Assembly: GCF_015602705.1 (NCBI RefSeq) | Contig: NZ_CP059081.1 | Coordinates: 2,613,702 to 2,677,701 of the forward strand | Origin: Acinetobacter lwoffii | GTDB taxonomy: Bacteria > Pseudomonadota > Gammaproteobacteria > Pseudomonadales > Moraxellaceae | Length of the DNA stretch: 64,000 nucleotides | Reading direction: 5' to 3' | Shown: positions 9,320-17,778 of the stretch, one piece after another | Numbering within the stretch: the stretch's first letter is position 1 | How the letters are laid out: each line of letters opens with the position of its first letter | The notes under the pieces: model-generated | Told to the model about the DNA's origin: nothing | The model's input: the letters and a program-made list of their open reading frames with translations, nothing else | The model's database searches: none | Translations under genes and position numbers: made by a program

Positions 9320-9348
9320 ATGCTGCATCCAAAACGGTGCAGCATTTT
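9320..9348 (+). terminator. Probable terminator after the LysR gene
   Basis: ATGCTGCA (9320-9327) pairs with TGCAGCAT (9338-9345), followed by a short T-run. Confidence 0.6.
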
Positions 9349-9456
9349 GTTACCTAAATACACCCCATCTGGCGATATCTTTCGAGTATTTTTAAGACAA
9401 TTCCATTCTTTTGCAGTGCAGAGGAATGCTTAAAACTATTCGATGGAGCCTGACGG

Positions 9457-11631
9457 ATGCAGCTCGATTCTCCCTTAAAATCCCACTCTCAAGATAAAAC
9501 AAATACAAGCAGCCTGTGGCTTTCGGCCAAACCGATGCTGCTGCCCACGCCGGCACTTGATTTTGCCGATGAACAGACTGCCCGGCACTGCCTGCGCGAA
9601 TATTTCCTGAACACCTTTGACACCTATGAACAACTGTTTGAATGCCTCAAACATGAAGATGCATTTTTCATCAAGCCGATTACTTTACGTCATCCGCTAA
9701 TTTTTTATTTTGCCCATACCGCCACTTTTTTTGTCAATAAACTGCTGCTCAGCAAGCTAATTAGCGAACGCGTAAATCCGCATTTTGAAAGTATCTTCGC
9801 GATCGGTGTAGACGAGATGAGCTGGGATGACCTGGATGAAGTGCACTATGACTGGCCCAGTGTGCAGGAAGTCCGTGATTATCGGCATCAGGTACGCGCC
9901 CTGATCCTGAACATCCTTGAACATGCTCCGCTAACTCTACCCTTAAACTGGCAAAACCCTTGGTGGACCATCATCATGGGCATCGAACATGAACGGATCC
10001 ATCTGGAAACTTCTTCTGTGCTGATCCGCCAGCATGCTTTGGAACATGTACGCCAGCATCCGCAATGGCGTGCCAATATTATTACCGGCATGGCCCCGGA
10101 TAATATTTTGCTGGATGTGCCGGAAGGCAAAGTGCATTTACAGAAAGATTTTAACCATCCATTTTATGGCTGGGACAATGAATACGGCCGGCATGAAGCC
10201 GAGGTTGCAGCTTTTGCAGCCTCCAAATATCTGGTATCGAATCAGGAATTTCTGGCCTTTGTCGAAGCTGATGGCTATCAGACCGAACACTACTGGAGTG
10301 AAGAAGGTCTAGGCTGGCTGCAATTTTCACAAGCTGCTCATCCCTGTTTCTGGCGCAAAACTGAATTGGGTTGGTCACTGCGACTGATGCTGGAAGAAGT
10401 GCCGATGCCTTGGGATTGGCCGGTAGAAGTGAATTATCATGAAGCCAAGGCCTTTTGTCAGTGGAAATCGCAACAGCTTGGAAAAACCATTCGCTTGCCG
10501 ACTGAAGATGAATGGTATCGCCTGTATGCCGTTTCAGACCTGGATCCAGATTTACAAAGTCCTGAACAGGCCAATATCGAGTTGAAATACGGCACCAGCT
10601 CCTGTCCGGTGGATCATTTCAAGCAGGGTGATTTTTACGATATTCAAGGCAATGTCTGGCAGTGGACTGAAACCCCGATCTATCCATTTCAGGGTTTTCA
10701 GGTGCATCCATTTTATGATGATTTCAGTACACCGACCTTTGACGGTCGCCATAACCTGATGAAAGGTGGCTCCTGGATTTCGGCGGGCAATGAAGCTTTA
10801 TATAGTTCCCGCTACGCCTTCAGACGGCATTTCTTTCAGCACGCTGGTTTTCGCTACGTCGCTTCTGATCAAGCATTGCAACATTTCCCTTCGCATTATG
10901 AAAGCGACCAGCTGGTCTCCCAATATCTGGAATTCCAGTATGATATCGAATATTTTGGTATCGCTAATTTTGCCAAAACACTGGTCGATCTGGCACAACC
11001 CTATTTTCAGCAAACGCCGTGCCATCGTGCCTTAGATATTGGCTGTGCTACCGGCCGCGCCAGCTTTGAACTGGCACGCTATTTTGATCAAGTGACCGGT
11101 CTGGACTTTTCTGCACGCTTTATTCAGCAAGCGGTCTATTTGGCTCAAGGCGACAAGGTACATTATCAGCTGCCGCTAGAAGGTGAATTAAGCGAAGAAA
11201 AAAGCTGTTCACTTGAAGATGTTACTTTGGATCAGTTTACATCTAAAACGGAATTTTTTCAGGCCGATGCCTGCAACCTGAAAGCACATTTTAGCGGCTA
11301 TGATTTTATTCTGGCAGCCAACCTGATTGACCGGCTGCATCATCCGAAAGACTTTTTATTGCAGATTCATGAGCGTATTAATATGAGCGGAATTTTAATG
11401 CTGAGTTCGCCTTATACCTGGCTGGAAGAACATACGGCGCGTAGCGAATGGCTGGGCGGTTTTCAACAGGATGGGGAAAACATCACCACCTTGGCCGGTA
11501 TGACCAGTATCTTAACCCAGCACTTTGAATTGGTGGCCGAACCTCAAGATGTGCCTTTTGTGATTCGGGAAACGGCCAGAAAGTATCAACACACGCTGTC
11601 ACAAGTCACGATCTGGAAACGGATTCGCTAA
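9457..11631 (+). CDS. ovoA: 5-histidylcysteine sulfoxide synthase/methyltransferase (ovothiol synthesis)
   Basis: Fused enzyme of 724 residues with the three-part OvoA layout. A DinB-like N-terminal domain carries the iron motif H-x3-H-x-E (H178, H182, E184 in GIEHERIHLE). A formylglycine-generating-enzyme-type sulfatase domain follows (about 215-480; TEDEWYRL, GNVWQWTET, KGGSWIS, HAGFRYV). A SAM-dependent methyltransferase is at the C-terminus (about 500-724; LDIGCATG with the glycine loop at 529-533). In this family the iron domain joins cysteine to histidine as a sulfoxide and the methyltransferase N-methylates the 4-mercaptohistidine to give ovothiol A. EgtB is the main alternative but lacks this C-terminal methyltransferase. 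A separate lyase would be needed and is not in the window. Confidence 0.88.
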   Translation: MQLDSPLKSHSQDKTNTSSLWLSAKPMLLPTPALDFADEQTARHCLREYFLNTFDTYEQLFECLKHEDAFFIKPITLRHPLIFYFAHTATFFVNKLLLSKLISERVNPHFESIFAIGVDEMSWDDLDEVHYDWPSVQEVRDYRHQVRALILNILEHAPLTLPLNWQNPWWTIIMGIEHERIHLETSSVLIRQHALEHVRQHPQWRANIITGMAPDNILLDVPEGKVHLQKDFNHPFYGWDNEYGRHEAEVAAFAASKYLVSNQEFLAFVEADGYQTEHYWSEEGLGWLQFSQAAHPCFWRKTELGWSLRLMLEEVPMPWDWPVEVNYHEAKAFCQWKSQQLGKTIRLPTEDEWYRLYAVSDLDPDLQSPEQANIELKYGTSSCPVDHFKQGDFYDIQGNVWQWTETPIYPFQGFQVHPFYDDFSTPTFDGRHNLMKGGSWISAGNEALYSSRYAFRRHFFQHAGFRYVASDQALQHFPSHYESDQLVSQYLEFQYDIEYFGIANFAKTLVDLAQPYFQQTPCHRALDIGCATGRASFELARYFDQVTGLDFSARFIQQAVYLAQGDKVHYQLPLEGELSEEKSCSLEDVTLDQFTSKTEFFQADACNLKAHFSGYDFILAANLIDRLHHPKDFLLQIHERINMSGILMLSSPYTWLEEHTARSEWLGGFQQDGENITTLAGMTSILTQHFELVAEPQDVPFVIRETARKYQHTLSQVTIWKRIR

Positions 11632-11651
11632 AGGTAAGGTCATAGTCTAAA

Positions 11652-11675
11652 AAAGCCAATCATACGATTGGCTTT
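11652..11675. terminator. Terminator between ovoA and the DUF2789 gene
   Basis: AAAGCCAATC (11652-11661) pairs with GATTGGCTTT (11666-11675) around ATAC. It sits between two converging genes and is flanked by A-run and a T-rich side, so it may work both ways. Confidence 0.8.
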
Positions 11676-11680
11676 ATATC

Positions 11681-11929
11681 TTATCCTTCACTGGTTGAAT
11701 TTTCATGCAAGGATTCATTGAGTTGATCTACCACAATCGCCCATTCGCCATCAGATGCTATTTTCTCGCTTAAAAATTGACGTTGTGCCTCTGACCAATA
11801 CGGCGCATCCAGTAAAGTCAGATCTTTATGTAATTGATGCTCGTGAATAAATGTTTCAATACCTTCTGCACTGGCATCCAAGCCAAGCTGCTGGAACAGA
11901 TGTGTCATACGTGGTCGAACGTGAGTCAT
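11681..11929 (-). CDS. DUF2789 family protein
   Basis: Acidic soluble protein of 82 residues, resembling DUF2789: a short N-terminal stretch, THLFQQLGLD, a helical IETFIHEH segment, then APYWSEAQRQFLSEKIASDGEWAIVVDQLN. No known function. The start at 11929 has AGGTATGAG upstream; the ATG at residue 8 is an alternative. The family assignment is from memory of the WSxAQxxFL...VVDQLN pattern. Confidence 0.75.
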   Translation of the reverse strand: MTHVRPRMTHLFQQLGLDASAEGIETFIHEHQLHKDLTLLDAPYWSEAQRQFLSEKIASDGEWAIVVDQLNESLHENSTSEG

Positions 11930-12090
11930 ATCTCATACCTCAGAATCTACTATTGTTATCATGTCCTGTTTTTCGAGCATAGCATGTCTGATTCAGCCGG
12001 ACTGTGAAAAAACATTAATATTCCATTGAGGAAAATAAAAAGCACAACCGAAGTTGTACTAAATAAATCACATGAATAAAGCTGGAATGC

Positions 12091-12741
12091 TTAGATGGAC
12101 CAGTCCTGTATTTCCCAGCCCTGTTCTTGGGCTAGAGTTTCCAAGCGATCATCCGGATTCACTGCAATCGCATGATCCGCATATTCCAGCAAGAAACGGT
12201 CATTAATCGAATCTGAATAGGCCCAAGACTCGGTTACATTGCGACCCTCCAGCCATTGTTCCAGACGCACCAACTTGCCTTGCTGATAGCATGCGGTATT
12301 GATGACTTTACCAGTATATTTACCATCAATGACTTCAGCATTGGTGGCAATAATTTCAGTAATTCCGAATTCACGAAAAATGGGGGCGGTAATAAAGTCT
12401 GAAGTCGCGGTAATGCCCACTAAGGTATGCCCTGCTTCATGGTGGCGCCCAATGGCTTTAAAACCTTCAGGACGCATTTGTGGACGAATGACTTTTTGCA
12501 TGAACAGTTGATGTAATTCAATCAAATAATCATTGTCATGTTGGGTTAGAAACTGGAACACAAATTCATTATAGGCATAAGGATCCAGCTCACCTTTTTT
12601 ATAATCGTCATAGAACTTGTCATTCATGGCGCGATGCTGAACTGGATCGACCAGGCCCTCACTGACCAAAAACTCTCCCCAAGAATGATCCGAATCCGTG
12701 TTTAACAAGGTGTGATCGAGATCAAATAGCGCCAATTTCAT
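12091..12741 (-). CDS. HAD-IB family phosphatase, probably histidinol-phosphatase-like
   Basis: HAD hydrolase of 216 residues, subfamily IB (SerB-like). Motif I is FDLDHTLL with the nucleophile and acid aspartates at the N-terminus; motif II is GITATSD; motif III/IV is YSDSINDRFLL. The helical cap lies at about 20-85. It is divergent from rppH, with ptsP next. The same trio occurs in pseudomonads, where I recall the equivalent gene (PA0335) being reported as a histidinol-phosphate phosphatase. That makes histidine synthesis the best guess; phosphoserine phosphatase is the main alternative. Confidence 0.8.
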   Translation of the reverse strand: MKLALFDLDHTLLNTDSDHSWGEFLVSEGLVDPVQHRAMNDKFYDDYKKGELDPYAYNEFVFQFLTQHDNDYLIELHQLFMQKVIRPQMRPEGFKAIGRHHEAGHTLVGITATSDFITAPIFREFGITEIIATNAEVIDGKYTGKVINTACYQQGKLVRLEQWLEGRNVTESWAYSDSINDRFLLEYADHAIAVNPDDRLETLAQEQGWEIQDWSI

Positions 12742-12923
12742 GAAAATACTCGTTAAAACTGAAATTTAAGAAAAAAATTGTAAATCTATCTCCGCTAGTC
12801 GATAGAAATTCGTTAAGATCATAGCAATTTTAACATTTTTAAACTTTGCTTTTTTCGAGTTGGATAACGAAATAATGCTCCCCGATGGCAAAGGCATAAA
12901 TTAAACAATTTTTAGGTAGCCAA

Positions 12924-13406
12924 ATGATCGACTCTGAAGGTTTCCGACCGAATGTCGGGATCATTTTGGCAAACGATGCTGGACAGGTTTTATGGGCAAA
13001 ACGCATTGGTCATAATGCATGGCAATTTCCACAAGGCGGGATCCAATATGGAGAAACCCCTGAGCAGGCACTCTATCGTGAGCTGAGAGAAGAAGTTGGC
13101 TTATTGCCCGAACACGTCCAGATAGTCGCGCAAACCAAAGGCTGGTTGCGCTATCGTTTGCCGCATCGATACATTCGTACGGACTCTGATCCGGTCTGTA
13201 TCGGTCAAAAACAAAAGTGGTTTTTACTCAAACTCACGGCCCCCGTTCAGCATATTCAGTTGAATCTGTCTGATCCGCCCGAATTTGATCAATGGCAATG
13301 GGTCAGTTACTGGTACCCACTCGGTCAAGTCGTGAATTTCAAACGTGATGTTTACCGCAAAGCCCTGGTGGAGTTGTGTCAGCAACTACCCCAGCAAAAA
13401 CCTTAA
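12924..13406 (+). CDS. rppH: RNA pyrophosphohydrolase
   Basis: RppH of 160 residues, which removes pyrophosphate from 5' triphosphate RNA and so starts RNase E-dependent decay. A complete Nudix box (G-x5-E-x7-RE-U-xEE-xG-U) spans residues 38-60, with the RppH-typical opening [11 protein letters not shown] and QFPQGGI before it and a WxW-containing C-terminus. It precedes ptsP, the common gammaproteobacterial arrangement, but a hairpin terminator lies between them. Confidence 0.96.
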   Translation: MIDSEGFRPNVGIILANDAGQVLWAKRIGHNAWQFPQGGIQYGETPEQALYRELREEVGLLPEHVQIVAQTKGWLRYRLPHRYIRTDSDPVCIGQKQKWFLLKLTAPVQHIQLNLSDPPEFDQWQWVSYWYPLGQVVNFKRDVYRKALVELCQQLPQQKP

Positions 13407-13434
13407 AAAATCGCATAAATAATGCAGATTTTTT
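13405..13434 (+). terminator. Intrinsic terminator after rppH
   Basis: AAAAAATC-GCAT pairs with ATGC-A-GATTTTTT with one bulged base. It begins on the rppH stop codon, so ptsP probably also has its own promoter in the 60 bases that follow. Confidence 0.7.
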
Positions 13435-13495
13435 ACGCGGCTATTGTTATAAATAAACTTAATCACTGAAATTCTGAATAGACGGAGCAGACCTT

Positions 13496-15793
13496 ATGTC
13501 GAATATGCAACTGGACACCTTGAGACGTATTGTTCAGGAGATCAATGCGTCCACCAGTTTGCATGAATCACTCGACATTATGGTCAAGCATGTGGCCGAG
13601 GCCATGCAGGTTGATGTCTGCTCGATCTATCTCCTCGATGAACGCAATCAGCGTTATCTGCTCATGGCGTCTAAAGGCCTGAATGCAGAATCTGTCGGCC
13701 ATGTGTCTTTGCAGACCGGTGAGGGTCTGGTGGGCCTGGTTGGACAACGTGAAGAAATTGTCAATCTGGACAATGCCCCTAAACATGAGCGCTTCCTGTT
13801 TTTACCTGAAACCGGTGAGGAAATTTATAACTCCTTCCTCGGTGTGCCGGTGATGTACCGCCGTAAGGTCATGGGTGTACTGGTGGTTCAGAATAAAGAA
13901 TCACAGGACTTTTCTGAAGCTGCTGAATCCTTTCTGGTCACACTCTGCGCGCAGCTTTCTGGCGTCATCGCCCATGCCCATGCCGTTGGCAATATCGATG
14001 TATTCCGTAAGCCGAGCAACCTGCCCGCCTATAAAACCTTTCAGGGAGTTTCTGGCTCCGGTGGCATTGCCTTAGGTCGTGCAGTGATTCTGTATCCACC
14101 AGCAGATCTTGCCGCAGTCCCTGACCGTGAAGCGGATGACATTAGCGAAGAACTGGAGCTATTAGATAACGCCCTGAATTCAGTCCGCGAAGAAATTCAG
14201 TCGCTAGATGACAAAATGCAGGATGCGTTGATGGCCGAGGAACGCGCACTGTTTAGCGTGTTTTTGCGTATGCTGGATGAAAATGCCCTGCCTTCAGAAA
14301 TCAAGGCCTTTATTCGTGAAGGGCACTGGGCACAAGGCGCGGTGCGAATTGTCATTGACAATCATGTGGCACAATTCTCCCAGATGGAAGATGACTATTT
14401 ACGTGAGCGGGTGGCGGACTTAAAAGATCTGGGCCGCCGTATTCTGGCGCGTTTACAGGAAGCCGATGCCAGTCACCGTGAATTGACCGATGAAAGTATT
14501 CTGATTGGTGAGGAAATATCGACGGCTGCACTGGTTGAACTACCTGTAGATAAAATTGCCGCGATTGTCACTACCGAAGGCGCCATGAACTCGCATATGG
14601 TGATCGTGGCGCGTGCCCTTGGCATTCCCACCGTAGTCGGTGTAACCGAACTGCCAATCAATACCCTCGATGATGTGGAGATGATTGTCGATGCGCATCA
14701 GGGTCGGGTCTTTATTAATCCGCCACGTCGCCTGCGCAGTCGCTATAAAGAAATTCAAAAAGAAGAAGAACAGATTGCCAAAGATTTGCGTCAGTACGAA
14801 ACCAAAGATGCAATTACCCCGGATGGCGTCGCCGTAAAACTGTACGTCAACACCGGCCTGATGATTGATGTGGTGCGTGGCGTGCAGCGCGGTGCCAAAG
14901 GTGTCGGTTTATACCGTTCTGAAATTCCGTTTATGTTGCGTGACCGCTTCCCGGGCGAGGAAGAACAACGTGCGATTTATCGTCAGCAACTCAGTCATTT
15001 TGCCAATAAACCGGTGGTGATGCGAACGCTGGACATTGGTGCAGACAAAGACCTGCCGTATTTCTCGATTGAAGAAGAAAATTCGGCACTCGGCTGGCGT
15101 GGCATTCGTTTTACCCTGGATCATCCGGAAATTTTTTCTTCACAGATTCGCGCCATGCTCAAAGCCAGTATCGGACTGAATAACCTGCATATTCTGCTGC
15201 CGATGGTGACCAGTGTCAGCGAGGTCGAGGAAGCGCTCTATCTGCTGGAACGTGACCATGCGGCGATTCAAGAAGAAGAACAGGTCAAGGTAAATAAACC
15301 AAAACTCGGCATCATGGTGGAAGTGCCGAGTGTGCTTCATCAGATTGATGAATTTTCCGAACTGGTGGATTTCTTCTCGGTCGGCTCCAACGATCTGACC
15401 CAATATCTGTTGGCTGTGGATCGCAATAATCCACGGGTAGCCAATGTCTATTCACATTTACACCCTGCAGTACTGCGTGCCCTGACCCGTCTGGTGCAGG
15501 ACTGTCATCGTAATGAAAAACCGGTCAGTATCTGCGGTGAAATGGCGGGCGATCCGCTGTCTGCAGTTTTGCTCATGGCCATGGGCTTTAATACCCTGTC
15601 GATGAGTTCCAGTAATATTTTGCGGGTACGTAAAACCATTTGTCATGTTCCGATGAGTGATGCACAAGAATTGCTGCAACATGTGTTAAAAATGGACAAT
15701 CCGCTCATGGTAAAAAGCTGGTTAGAATATTATTTCAGAACCCATGGTTTAGGGGATATGGTGAAATCTGCATCACGTATGGTGAGTGCCTAA
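13496..15793 (+). CDS. ptsP: Phosphoenolpyruvate-protein phosphotransferase EI(Ntr)
   Basis: PtsP of 765 residues, first phosphotransferase of the nitrogen PTS. An N-terminal GAF domain (about 1-165) is followed by the PEP-utilising N-domain (about 180-290), the swivelling domain with phospho-accepting His367 (MNSHMVIVARALGIP), and the PEP-binding TIM barrel (DFFSVGSNDLTQYLLAVDRNN, ICGEMAGDP). Length and order match E. coli PtsP. GGAG 8 bases before the ATG supports the start. Its partners (NPr, EIIA-Ntr) are not in the window. Confidence 0.96.
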   Translation: MSNMQLDTLRRIVQEINASTSLHESLDIMVKHVAEAMQVDVCSIYLLDERNQRYLLMASKGLNAESVGHVSLQTGEGLVGLVGQREEIVNLDNAPKHERFLFLPETGEEIYNSFLGVPVMYRRKVMGVLVVQNKESQDFSEAAESFLVTLCAQLSGVIAHAHAVGNIDVFRKPSNLPAYKTFQGVSGSGGIALGRAVILYPPADLAAVPDREADDISEELELLDNALNSVREEIQSLDDKMQDALMAEERALFSVFLRMLDENALPSEIKAFIREGHWAQGAVRIVIDNHVAQFSQMEDDYLRERVADLKDLGRRILARLQEADASHRELTDESILIGEEISTAALVELPVDKIAAIVTTEGAMNSHMVIVARALGIPTVVGVTELPINTLDDVEMIVDAHQGRVFINPPRRLRSRYKEIQKEEEQIAKDLRQYETKDAITPDGVAVKLYVNTGLMIDVVRGVQRGAKGVGLYRSEIPFMLRDRFPGEEEQRAIYRQQLSHFANKPVVMRTLDIGADKDLPYFSIEEENSALGWRGIRFTLDHPEIFSSQIRAMLKASIGLNNLHILLPMVTSVSEVEEALYLLERDHAAIQEEEQVKVNKPKLGIMVEVPSVLHQIDEFSELVDFFSVGSNDLTQYLLAVDRNNPRVANVYSHLHPAVLRALTRLVQDCHRNEKPVSICGEMAGDPLSAVLLMAMGFNTLSMSSSNILRVRKTICHVPMSDAQELLQHVLKMDNPLMVKSWLEYYFRTHGLGDMVKSASRMVSA

Positions 15794-15835
15794 TACGGGA
15801 CTTTTTCCAGTCCCTCGACAGTGGTAAAGGTGGTT

Positions 15836-16336
15836 ATGGAATTTCTGGTCATCCTGTTCATGATTGTTGCGGTGTTCTATGTGGTCATTCTTGCACCGGC
15901 CTTGGCTGCCCGCAAAGAAGCTCATAATTCCGGTTCATCTTATATACGCCCCGCCAGCAATCGAGCAATGAGCTATGCCGATCGGCCTAAAATGACTCCA
16001 TTATTGGGCATTGAAATTTCGGCATCGCAACGGCGGCGTTTAGGCAGAGATGACCCCTCCGTCATTGCTGCCAGACTCTATCACCAACAAAAAGATCAAT
16101 TTGCCAGTTTTCAGCAGGCCAGACCACAGCCTCATTCCCCTCACCACAAAGCACCAGTGCAAAGCAAACTCAATAAATTCTTTAATGACTTAATCGCGGA
16201 TGAATCGACAACATCATCCCGGTATCCAAATCAATATTCGCAAACTCGTAACAACCGACCTGTCGCCCCGCTCTCTCCAGTTAAAACTAATCCTAAGCAG
16301 CCCCCACATCGTCCCCAGCCACCTTACAGACCTTAA
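15836..16336 (+). CDS. Membrane-anchored Pro/Gln-rich protein of unknown function
   Basis: Protein of 166 residues from the ATG at 15836, which is preceded by AAAGG. GTG codons at 15821 and 15830 would lengthen it slightly. One N-terminal transmembrane helix (EFLVILFMIVAVFYVVILAP) is followed by a basic, low-complexity tail rich in Pro, Gln, His and Ser (PQPHSPHHK, PPHRPQPPYRP). I recognise no domain. It is 42 bases after ptsP and could be co-transcribed. Its stop codon overlaps the stop codon of the converging small gene at 16333-16512 in a shared TTAA. Confidence 0.7.
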   Translation: MEFLVILFMIVAVFYVVILAPALAARKEAHNSGSSYIRPASNRAMSYADRPKMTPLLGIEISASQRRRLGRDDPSVIAARLYHQQKDQFASFQQARPQPHSPHHKAPVQSKLNKFFNDLIADESTTSSRYPNQYSQTRNNRPVAPLSPVKTNPKQPPHRPQPPYRP

Positions 16337-16512
16337 GCGGCCATTAAAAAAGGGCGATCTTCCATGGAATATCGCCCTTGTCTGTGCTTGTTGTAGCCAC
16401 GTTTTGAATTTTTCTTTCGATCTACAAAAACCTGGCTTTTGTTGACTTCATGCATGTGTTTTGCCACAAAATTGTGGATCACTACCTGCTCGGCTGTTTT
16501 TTTCTTGGCCAT
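16333..16512 (-). CDS. 59-codon basic protein gene with its terminator inside the coding region; ArfA-like candidate
   Basis: Translating the minus strand from the ATG at 16512 gives 59 residues: MAKKKTAEQVV..., a VNKSQVFVDRKKNSKRGYNK core, and a tail ending PFLMAA. The protein is very basic. It has its own TTGAAA-16-TATAAT promoter at 16550-16577 and a transcript start expected near 16542. A strong hairpin followed by T6 (16345-16379) covers codons 47-56, upstream of the TAA. Most transcripts should therefore end before the stop codon and be translated as non-stop messages. That design is known for arfA, which encodes a ribosome-rescue factor switched on when trans-translation fails. The sequence itself is not obviously E. 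coli ArfA, so function is inferred from gene design. Confidence 0.6.
   Translation of the reverse strand: MAKKKTAEQVVIHNFVAKHMHEVNKSQVFVDRKKNSKRGYNKHRQGRYSMEDRPFLMAA
16345..16379 (-). terminator. Intrinsic terminator located inside the 59-codon gene
   Basis: On the minus strand AAGGGCGAT pairs with ATCGCCCTT (16371-16379 with 16350-16358), and the inner TTCCATGGAA is self-complementary and extends the hairpin. Six T follow directly on the minus strand; the plus-strand side reads CTTGTCTG and lacks a T-run. Release should occur near 16345, about 10 bases before the stop codon at 16333-16335. Confidence 0.8.
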
Positions 16513-16549
16513 CTTGCTCTCTATATAATTTGGAGGAAGGAGTGAGATA

Positions 16550-16577
16550 ATTATAGGGCCGACTGACTAATTTTCAA
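16550..16577 (-). promoter_or_regulatory. Sigma-70 promoter of the 59-codon gene
   Basis: On the minus strand TTGAAA (16572-16577) and a perfect TATAAT (16550-16555) are separated by 16 bp. Transcription would start near 16542, giving a leader of about 30 bases. Confidence 0.75.
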
Positions 16578-16882
16578 GCATATTTGCCAATGCTTTTTCA
16601 AAAATAAAGCCCATTTAGCCAGGATTTTCTATATGCAAAAATGGGAGTTATAGCCAGAAAACACCCTTATTTCATTCATTATTTTTATGGGTTTCTTCAG
16701 CCCAACAAAACTCGATTAAAAAAACGTTTAAAATAAATCAGTTATAAAATTTATTTTAAACAATACTATTCACTTATTATTTTTATCCTTTGATAAAAAC
16801 ATATTATCGACTTAGATATTGTTATTTTCGTTTAATCCCATTCATTATTCGAGTTATTCAAAATATATAGAATTTGATATTA
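16578..16882. other. AT-rich spacer without a recognisable gene
   Basis: About 300 bases of AT-rich sequence between the small-gene promoter and the IS5 left end. I see no open frame with a ribosome binding site, and no RNA gene. Confidence 0.5.
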
Positions 16883-16900
16883 GATGTCTTTCATAAATCA
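16883..16900 (+). repeat. Left terminal inverted repeat of the IS5-family element
   Basis: 18 bp, matching the right end at 17 of 18 positions. It contains the stop codon of the second transposase frame (16898-16900). Confidence 0.85.
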
Positions 16901-17368
16901 TTTTTTACTCAGCTCCAAGTTGTAGATTCCAGCGATTAAATTGAATCTCAAACCAAGCCTTTTACCTCTATTTCGATAACGCTCAGCAAGAATTTTGAAG
17001 GTTTTCAGGCTGCCAAATACATGCTCAATTCCGATTCTTCTTTTATTGATTTCTTGATTATAGATTTTCAATTCAGGATCCAATTTACAGTGTCTTTTGG
17101 CTTTTAATGGCAACAGGCTATTCGGATACAACACATAAATCCCCTGATAGCCTTTATCTGCAAGGATAAAAGCCCCAAAAGGAATCTGGTTTAAATTGCG
17201 TTTGAACAACTCGAAATCATGCACTGCACCGCGACTGGTACATAAACTCATAATTTGCTGAGTTTTGTAGTGAATCATGGCCTGTACTTTAAAGGTATAG
17301 GTCTTTTTCTTGCCGCTATAGCTTTTCTTCTGTTTTTTTAGGTCTTTGGATTGGAATTTCCGTGGCAT
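16898..17368 (-). CDS. IS5-family transposase, C-terminal frame (OrfB)
   Basis: C-terminal half of a DDE_Tnp_4-type transposase. It holds the second catalytic aspartate in LADKGYQG and the glutamate in RRIGIEHVFGSLK. It has no convincing start of its own; the ATG at 17368 lies in the overlap with OrfA. Joining the two frames requires a +1 (or -2) change at a run of seven A (minus strand, 17333-17339). Dropping one A from that run would fuse them directly, so transcript slippage at the run could give full-length enzyme. Alternatively the run is an inactivating one-base insertion. Confidence 0.85.
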   Translation of the reverse strand: MPRKFQSKDLKKQKKSYSGKKKTYTFKVQAMIHYKTQQIMSLCTSRGAVHDFELFKRNLNQIPFGAFILADKGYQGIYVLYPNSLLPLKAKRHCKLDPELKIYNQEINKRRIGIEHVFGSLKTFKILAERYRNRGKRLGLRFNLIAGIYNLELSKK

Positions 17369-17762
17369 CCACGATCACAACATTCCAGTCGATGCCTTCG
17401 CCCTCGGGTAAATCTTTGGGTAAATTAAACAGATTGGACCGAATCAGGCAGTCTTCAACATGACGGACAATTCTTGAGGCTGTGGGCTCTGAAACCCCGT
17501 AACTCGTCGCAACGTGAAATAAGGTTCGGTATTCCCGCCAATAGCTCAGACAGAGCAGAACCTGATCCTCCAGGCTTAACTTGGGCGGTCTGCCTTTGGC
17601 AGAGACATGCTTCTGCAATTGCTCAACCATCAAATAGAAAGTTGACCATGAGATGCCTGTGTATCGCTTGAACTGAGGATCAGAAAGCTTGTTTGAATCG
17701 ATGTATTTCATCCGCAGATTATGCACGAATGCCAAGAAATCCGGAGTGCAAATATTAACCAA
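17316..17762 (-). CDS. IS5-family transposase, N-terminal frame (OrfA)
   Basis: N-terminal part of 148 residues with a helix-turn-helix region (GVSEPTASRIVRHVE) and the first catalytic aspartate near the end (VIVDATEIPIQRPKK). It runs out of frame shortly after the seven-A run and stops at 17316. The catalytic triad is split between this frame and OrfB, so neither part alone should transpose. Confidence 0.85.
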   Translation of the reverse strand: MVNICTPDFLAFVHNLRMKYIDSNKLSDPQFKRYTGISWSTFYLMVEQLQKHVSAKGRPPKLSLEDQVLLCLSYWREYRTLFHVATSYGVSEPTASRIVRHVEDCLIRSNLFNLPKDLPEGEGIDWNVVIVDATEIPIQRPKKTEEKL

Positions 17763-17778
17763 AAAGAAGGTCGTTTTT

